Source of the DNA: Candidatus Falkowiibacteriota bacterium
GTDB taxonomy: Archaea; Iainarchaeota; Iainarchaeia; Iainarchaeales; GCA-2688035
Direction of reading: 5' to 3'
Length of the DNA stretch: 8,882 bases
NCBI GenBank assembly: GCA_017610485.1
Contig: JAFCBY010000063.1
Location: 1 to 8,882, forward strand
Below are positions 6,023 to 8,882 of this stretch, piece after piece. Each line of letters opens with the position of its first letter. Within the stretch, counting starts at the first letter, position 1. Both the position numbers and the translations under genes were made by a program. Under the pieces are notes generated by a model. It ran no database searches. It saw only the letters and a program-made list of their open reading frames with translations, and was not told the origin of the DNA.

Positions 6023-6886
6023 CTAAAATTTTGTGGTTTTGCCAAAGCCCTGCTTTAGCCCCTTCAGGTACCAGGGCAAAACCTTGATGTTTTTTGGGTT
6101 TAGGGCGATTAATGCAATGTACCCAACCAAGACCGTTGAAAAAGCGGCCATTTTTTGGAATCCTGTTAAGTGCTTTTTAAAAAACAGGACTCTGTTTCTC
6201 GAAAGAAGGACTGCCTGGCTTTTTGAAACTTCGCCGCTGCCGGCTTTTCCAGGGCTTGCCGATTTCTTGTGCCATACAATGCTTTCTTTTACAATTTTGA
6301 TTTCGTGGTTTTGCTCTTTGATCCTGTGGCAGTAGTCAAGGTCTTCAAAGTATGCAAAATAGTCCTCGTCCAAAAATCCAATTTTCTCCACGGCCTTTTT
6401 CCTTATCAGCATGCAGCACCCTGTTAGGAAATCCAGCTTTCTGAAAGAGCTTTTGGAAAGTGCCTTTCCCTTGTCAACCATGGCTGTTATCCCCAAAAGC
6501 GCCGATTTGTAATGCAAAATTGAAGGCGAACAAGCCCACACCCTCCCTTCTTTCTCCATGCAGCCTACCAGGAATTTCAAAAAGTCTTTTTTCACAACTG
6601 TGTCGTTGTTTAGCAGGAGGACGTAATCTGCCTGCCCTTCAATTGCCTGCCTCATGCCCTGGTTGTTGGCGGCGCAAAAGCCCTCGTTTTTTTTGTTTTG
6701 AATCAGCGTTATTTCCGGAAACAGTCCCTTCAGCTTTTTTCCCTGCCCTCCCCTTGACCCGTTGTCAACAACAATCGTTTCAAAATTGCCGTAATCAACC
6801 CTTCTCAAGGACTCCAGGCATTCAATCGTATCCCCAAGCCCGTTCCAGTTTAGTGTAACAATCGAAACTCTGGGCTCAATCTTCAT
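6023..6886 (-). CDS. Family 2 glycosyltransferase (rhamnosyltransferase-like)
   Basis: The product is 287 residues, starting MKIEPRVSIVTLNWNG. It shows the GT-A glycosyltransferase family 2 layout: nucleotide-binding IVVDNGS (38-44), NEGFCAANNQGM (67-78), metal/nucleotide motif LLNNDT (91-96) in place of the classic DxD, DFLTGCCMLIRK (152-163), and the catalytic-base region FEDLDYCHRIK (180-190). A hydrophobic segment (about 246-262, MAAFSTVLVGYIALIAL) near the C-terminus suggests membrane association. This subfamily adds rhamnose or related sugars to polysaccharides or glycolipids; the real donor and acceptor cannot be read from the sequence. The frame is open 20 codons further up to 6946, but that extension is the tRNA-like gene read through (SNLALRN is the translated T-arm and acceptor), so ATG 6886 is the better start. 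It follows the tRNA-like end by two bases with no ribosome binding sequence. Confidence 0.9.
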   Translation of the reverse strand: MKIEPRVSIVTLNWNGLGDTIECLESLRRVDYGNFETIVVDNGSRGGQGKKLKGLFPEITLIQNKKNEGFCAANNQGMRQAIEGQADYVLLLNNDTVVKKDFLKFLVGCMEKEGRVWACSPSILHYKSALLGITAMVDKGKALSKSSFRKLDFLTGCCMLIRKKAVEKIGFLDEDYFAYFEDLDYCHRIKEQNHEIKIVKESIVWHKKSASPGKAGSGEVSKSQAVLLSRNRVLFFKKHLTGFQKMAAFSTVLVGYIALIALNPKNIKVLPWYLKGLKQGFGKTTKF

Positions 6887-6888
6887 AT

Positions 6889-6972
6889 TGCGGAGGGCGA
6901 GATTCGAACTCGCGTCCCCAAAAGGGGTACATATTTCCGGGCTCACGCATTAAATCGCTTTGCCTTCCCCGC
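6889..6972 (-). pseudogene. Degenerate class II tRNA, serine(GGA)-like
   Basis: The 84-base element fits class II tRNA geometry exactly: acceptor 7, D-arm 17, anticodon arm 17, long variable arm 15, T-arm 17, acceptor 7, discriminator A. The 3' half is good. It has a perfect T-stem GCGAG/CTCGC with loop TTCGAAT, and a variable arm CCCC-TTTT-GGGG. The D-arm GCA...TGC also forms. The acceptor GCGGGGA/CCTCCGC has one G-U and one A-C mismatch. The anticodon arm (TGAGC, CCGGAAA, TATGT) does not pair, with only A29-U41 possible. Position 33 is C instead of U, position 8 is A instead of U, and position 19 is A instead of G. The loop suggests anticodon GGA, but the discriminator A is more leucine-like for archaea. 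CCA is not encoded. It is probably a decayed tRNA. A split or processed gene, or a local sequence error, is possible. Confidence 0.55.
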
Positions 6973-6993
6973 ATCCTGTTTCCGGCGAAATAT
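6931..6993 (-). repeat. Inverted repeat linking the tRNA leader to its anticodon region
   Basis: On the minus strand ATATTTC-GC-CGG (6993-6982), just upstream of the tRNA-like 5' end, is complementary to CCGGAAATAT (6940-6931), which covers the presumptive anticodon loop and 3' stem. That gives ten pairs with a two-base bulge, enclosing the 5' half of the element. It may be chance, or it may explain why the normal anticodon stem is absent. Confidence 0.35.
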
Positions 6994-7008
6994 CCCTGAT
7001 AGGAAGGC

Positions 7009-7017
7009 CTTTTTAAG
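7009..7017 (-). promoter_or_regulatory. TATA-like element upstream of the tRNA-like gene, with overlapping hairpin
   Basis: CTTAAAAAG on the minus strand predicts transcription start near 6987, about 15 bases before the tRNA-like 5' end. The same bases form a small hairpin GCCTT-AAA-AAGGC (7019-7007) about 18 bases after the DP2 stop codon, so it may also or instead be a 3'-end structure of the polymerase mRNA. Confidence 0.35.
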
Positions 7018-7036
7018 GCTTAATCGGCCGCCTGCC

Positions 7037-8882
7037 CTAAACAAATTCCGCCAGCTTTTTTTGTTCCGGCTGTTCGTTGTGGAAGACGCTGTCAATTTCC
7101 TGGCTTATCAATTCAAGCCTTTGCCTCAAATAGCTGCTCAACTCAAACTCTGCCGCAAGCCTTTTTGCAACGTCCAGGTATTTTCTGACGCCGCCCTCGT
7201 TAACCGTTAAAATAATCTTTTCCTTCTTGCACTTTGGGCACTTCCCGTCAAGCGGAATCCTCCTGATTTTGGCGTTGCAGCTTGTGCAGCGGAAATGCTG
7301 CCTGCTAAAGGCTCTTGCGTTTCCAATTATGTCCGGCAGCAAATGTGTTACCATAACCCTCTCCAAGGCGTCCTTTGAGTCAACTGCCTCAATCCTGCCC
7401 TGAAGCCTTGCCTGGGCCCTCAGCTTTTCTTCCATGGTTGTGAGCTGCACATACATTGAAACAGTTGGCCCTGCGTCAAACTGCGTTGTCTCATGGGAGT
7501 AGCCAAAGCCTGAGTACTGGCCCACTTTTCCCAAAATGTCATTAATCTTCTTAATTCCTTCAATGTCTGCCGGCACAATCTTTTGTGCGGCCTCGTACAT
7601 TTCCAGGGGGTAATCCCAGCTTATCTCCATGTCATAGCATTCGTTGTCAATCTCGGTTGGCTTCAAAGCCACAGTGAAGACAAGTGGTGCGTCCATCCTG
7701 CCCCCCCTTGAACCAGGCAAATACGCGTGGGAGAAGTTTAGCAATGCGTCCATCAAGAGCATTACGCTGTCCTGGTCCCCGTCGCAGTCGTACACTGCCA
7801 GGCTGCCATGCCCTGCGATGAATGTCTTGTTTCCCTTAACCATCAAATCATAGACGAACTTATCTTTGCATGGAATTTTTTCAATGCTTTTTATCGTGCT
7901 CAATGCAAAATTTCCAACTTTTTCAGCCCTCTTGCCCTTAAAGTTTCTTTTTCCAATAACCTCATTCAACTTTGAATTTCTTTTTCCCAAGAGCTTTCCC
8001 TCGAATTTCAAAAGGTCACTTGAGTAGAGCCTGAAGCCAAACAGCCTTGATTTGACCGGCTTTCCATAGAATTCAAATACTCGTCCTGTTTTGATGAGTT
8101 TTTCTTCCTTGTAGAAATGCGGATAGATCCCCAGCAGCGTGCAGGCTATTCCCATCTGGTTGATTAGGGTTTTGTTTACAGAACACACTTTTATGGCGTT
8201 TCTGTCCACACATCCGTCTGACGAAATGTAGCCGGCCAGCATTTCCTCAACAAACTCTTTCGGTGCATTAAATATAGCCTCTCCCAATTTCTTCCCTTTC
8301 GCACCCTTGCCTGTTTTCAATATCTCGGTAAAAAACTCGTAGAAGACGCGCCCACTCAACGTTACTATCCAGCAGTTTCCTCTCTTCTCCACTGTTGGCT
8401 TTCTCCCGAACACCTTCTCAGTTAGCTGGCAAAGCCTTTTCGTGTTCTCTTTCTCTGCCGAAACAAAGCTAACTTGGTAGACAAACTTTTCCCGGCCTTT
8501 CTTGTAGCTTGTCCTTGCCCAGCCGTCACCATAGAAGTAACCCACCATCATTCCGAGTTCCCTGCCCAGTGGAATTTTCACAGGCATCTGGCTCTTTTGC
8601 TTGTTGTATCCAATAACGAGCTTCCCAAAGTCCTTCTCTTTTAGCTTGAACCTTTTCACAAGCAGTTCAAACAAGTCCAGTGGGACGGCATCAAAGTCCA
8701 CTGCTGTGTGGATTGCCTTCCCTGTCCTGTACCCTATCTCCTTTGAGATATTGCAGTAACCCTTTTCCTTCAAAAGCTTTGAAAGGGTTTTTTTGGCTCC
8801 GTGTACTCTGAGCTTTTTCTTTTTGGCAGGACTTCTTTTTAGGTAAAATTCCAGAACATCAATTTCCTTAATCTTGTTTAAA
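7037..8882 (-). CDS. polC: DNA polymerase D large subunit (DP2), C-terminal part, interrupted by an intein; 5' end outside window
   Basis: The frame is open from the right edge to the TAG at 7037. The last 249 residues (from the TGC at 7786-7784) are the C-terminal extein of DP2, the catalytic subunit of the archaeal replicative polymerase PolD. They start with CDGDQDSVMLLMDALLNF, which is the C-terminal side of the family's NCDGDED catalytic metal-binding motif. Further family features are PLVFTVALKPTEIDNE, GYSHETTQFDAGP, a zinc site CTSC/CPKC (extein residues 167, 170, 183, 186) in the context FSRQHFRCTSCNAKIRR, and ILTVNEGGVRKYL. Everything upstream in the window is intein. The true start, the first catalytic half and the N-extein are beyond the edge. 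A TTG-initiated start at 8773 is possible in silico but biologically meaningless, because the frame continues without a stop. The gene is followed by the tRNA-like element and the glycosyltransferase on the same strand. Confidence 0.93.
   Translation of the reverse strand, partial: LNKIKEIDVLEFYLKRSPAKKKKLRVHGAKKTLSKLLKEKGYCNISKEIGYRTGKAIHTAVDFDAVPLDLFELLVKRFKLKEKDFGKLVIGYNKQKSQMPVKIPLGRELGMMVGYFYGDGWARTSYKKGREKFVYQVSFVSAEKENTKRLCQLTEKVFGRKPTVEKRGNCWIVTLSGRVFYEFFTEILKTGKGAKGKKLGEAIFNAPKEFVEEMLAGYISSDGCVDRNAIKVCSVNKTLINQMGIACTLLGIYPHFYKEEKLIKTGRVFEFYGKPVKSRLFGFRLYSSDLLKFEGKLLGKRNSKLNEVIGKRNFKGKRAEKVGNFALSTIKSIEKIPCKDKFVYDLMVKGNKTFIAGHGSLAVYDCDGDQDSVMLLMDALLNFSHAYLPGSRGGRMDAPLVFTVALKPTEIDNECYDMEISWDYPLEMYEAAQKIVPADIEGIKKINDILGKVGQYSGFGYSHETTQFDAGPTVSMYVQLTTMEEKLRAQARLQGRIEAVDSKDALERVMVTHLLPDIIGNARAFSRQHFRCTSCNAKIRRIPLDGKCPKCKKEKIILTVNEGGVRKYLDVAKRLAAEFELSSYLRQRLELISQEIDSVFHNEQPEQKKLAEFV
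7787..8882 (-). other. Intein in DP2 with LAGLIDADG endonuclease, atypical Tyr-Asp C-terminus; N-terminus outside window
   Basis: About 365 intein residues are visible. At the right edge there is a basic segment (KRSPAKKKKLRVHGAKK) and a helix-rich, possibly DNA-binding stretch. The two endonuclease dodecapeptides are LGMMVGYFYGDG (8557-8522) and EEMLAGYISSDG (8248-8213), each with its catalytic-position Asp. Splicing block F is KFVYDLMVKGNKTFIAG and block G is LAVYD followed by Cys+1 (7858-7787). The usual intein end is His-Asn; here it is Tyr-Asp. The HxF histidine of block F also appears to be Lys. C-terminal Asp or Gln inteins are known, and Pyrococcus PolII inteins sit at this site, with Gln ending the P. 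abyssi one. Splicing would be needed to rebuild the polymerase active site. Blocks A and B, including the first nucleophile, cannot be checked in this window. Confidence 0.88.

Noticed and set aside
6887..6946. N-terminal extension of the glycosyltransferase to 6946
   Set aside because: The extra 20 codons translate the tRNA-like T-arm and acceptor; the family N-terminus begins at MKIEPRVSIV.
6889..6972. Class I tRNA with anticodon arm formed by CCCCTTTTGGGG, or an intron-bearing tRNA
   Set aside because: Using that hairpin as the anticodon arm leaves no variable loop and a mismatched stem; no downstream segment complements the 5' stem bases, so an ordinary intron does not rescue the fold.
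7037..8773. Stand-alone 578-codon gene starting with TTG at 8773
   Set aside because: The frame stays open to the window edge and the content is intein followed by DP2 extein, so this is the interior of a longer gene.
1..8882. CRISPR array, insertion sequence or transposase
   Set aside because: No regularly spaced direct repeats, terminal inverted repeats or transposase motifs were seen.

Overview
The window is archaeal. The evidence is the C-terminal part of the D-family DNA polymerase large subunit (DP2), an Orc1/Cdc6 initiator, a SepF division protein, and TATA boxes about 24-27 bases upstream of several start codons, which suggests largely leaderless transcripts. PolD argues against the classical crenarchaeal orders and fits a euryarchaeal or DPANN-like lineage. 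The sequence alone does not name a species. Genes are packed tightly on both strands.

Left part (1-3700): a partial HemW/HemN-like radical SAM gene runs off the left edge on the minus strand. It is divergent from two back-to-back plus-strand U32-family genes whose cysteine patterns recall the bacterial UbiU/UbiV iron-sulfur hydroxylase pair. The second U32 gene overlaps tail to tail with a minus-strand gene for an unrecognised tail-anchored protein that contains an internal duplication.

Middle (3700-6000): a small, very basic unknown protein and SepF lie on the minus strand. A 253-base intergenic region follows, with dyads, a G-run and AT-rich tracts, and then cdc6 on the plus strand. The position next to cdc6 makes the intergenic stretch a candidate replication origin.

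Right part (6000-8882), all minus strand: DP2 is interrupted by a large intein carrying two LAGLIDADG motifs. The intein lies immediately before the Cys-Asp-Gly-Asp part of the PolD catalytic motif. It ends in Tyr-Asp instead of the usual His-Asn. Downstream is a class II (serine-like) tRNA gene with an intact 3' half but a broken anticodon stem, then a family 2 glycosyltransferase whose start codon is two bases after the tRNA end.

Functionally, replication initiation (Cdc6 and possible origin), replicative synthesis (PolD) and division (SepF) lie within about 5 kb. The radical SAM/U32 block looks like a separate iron-sulfur redox or modification module. The most notable points are the atypical polymerase intein, the degenerate tRNA and the candidate origin.
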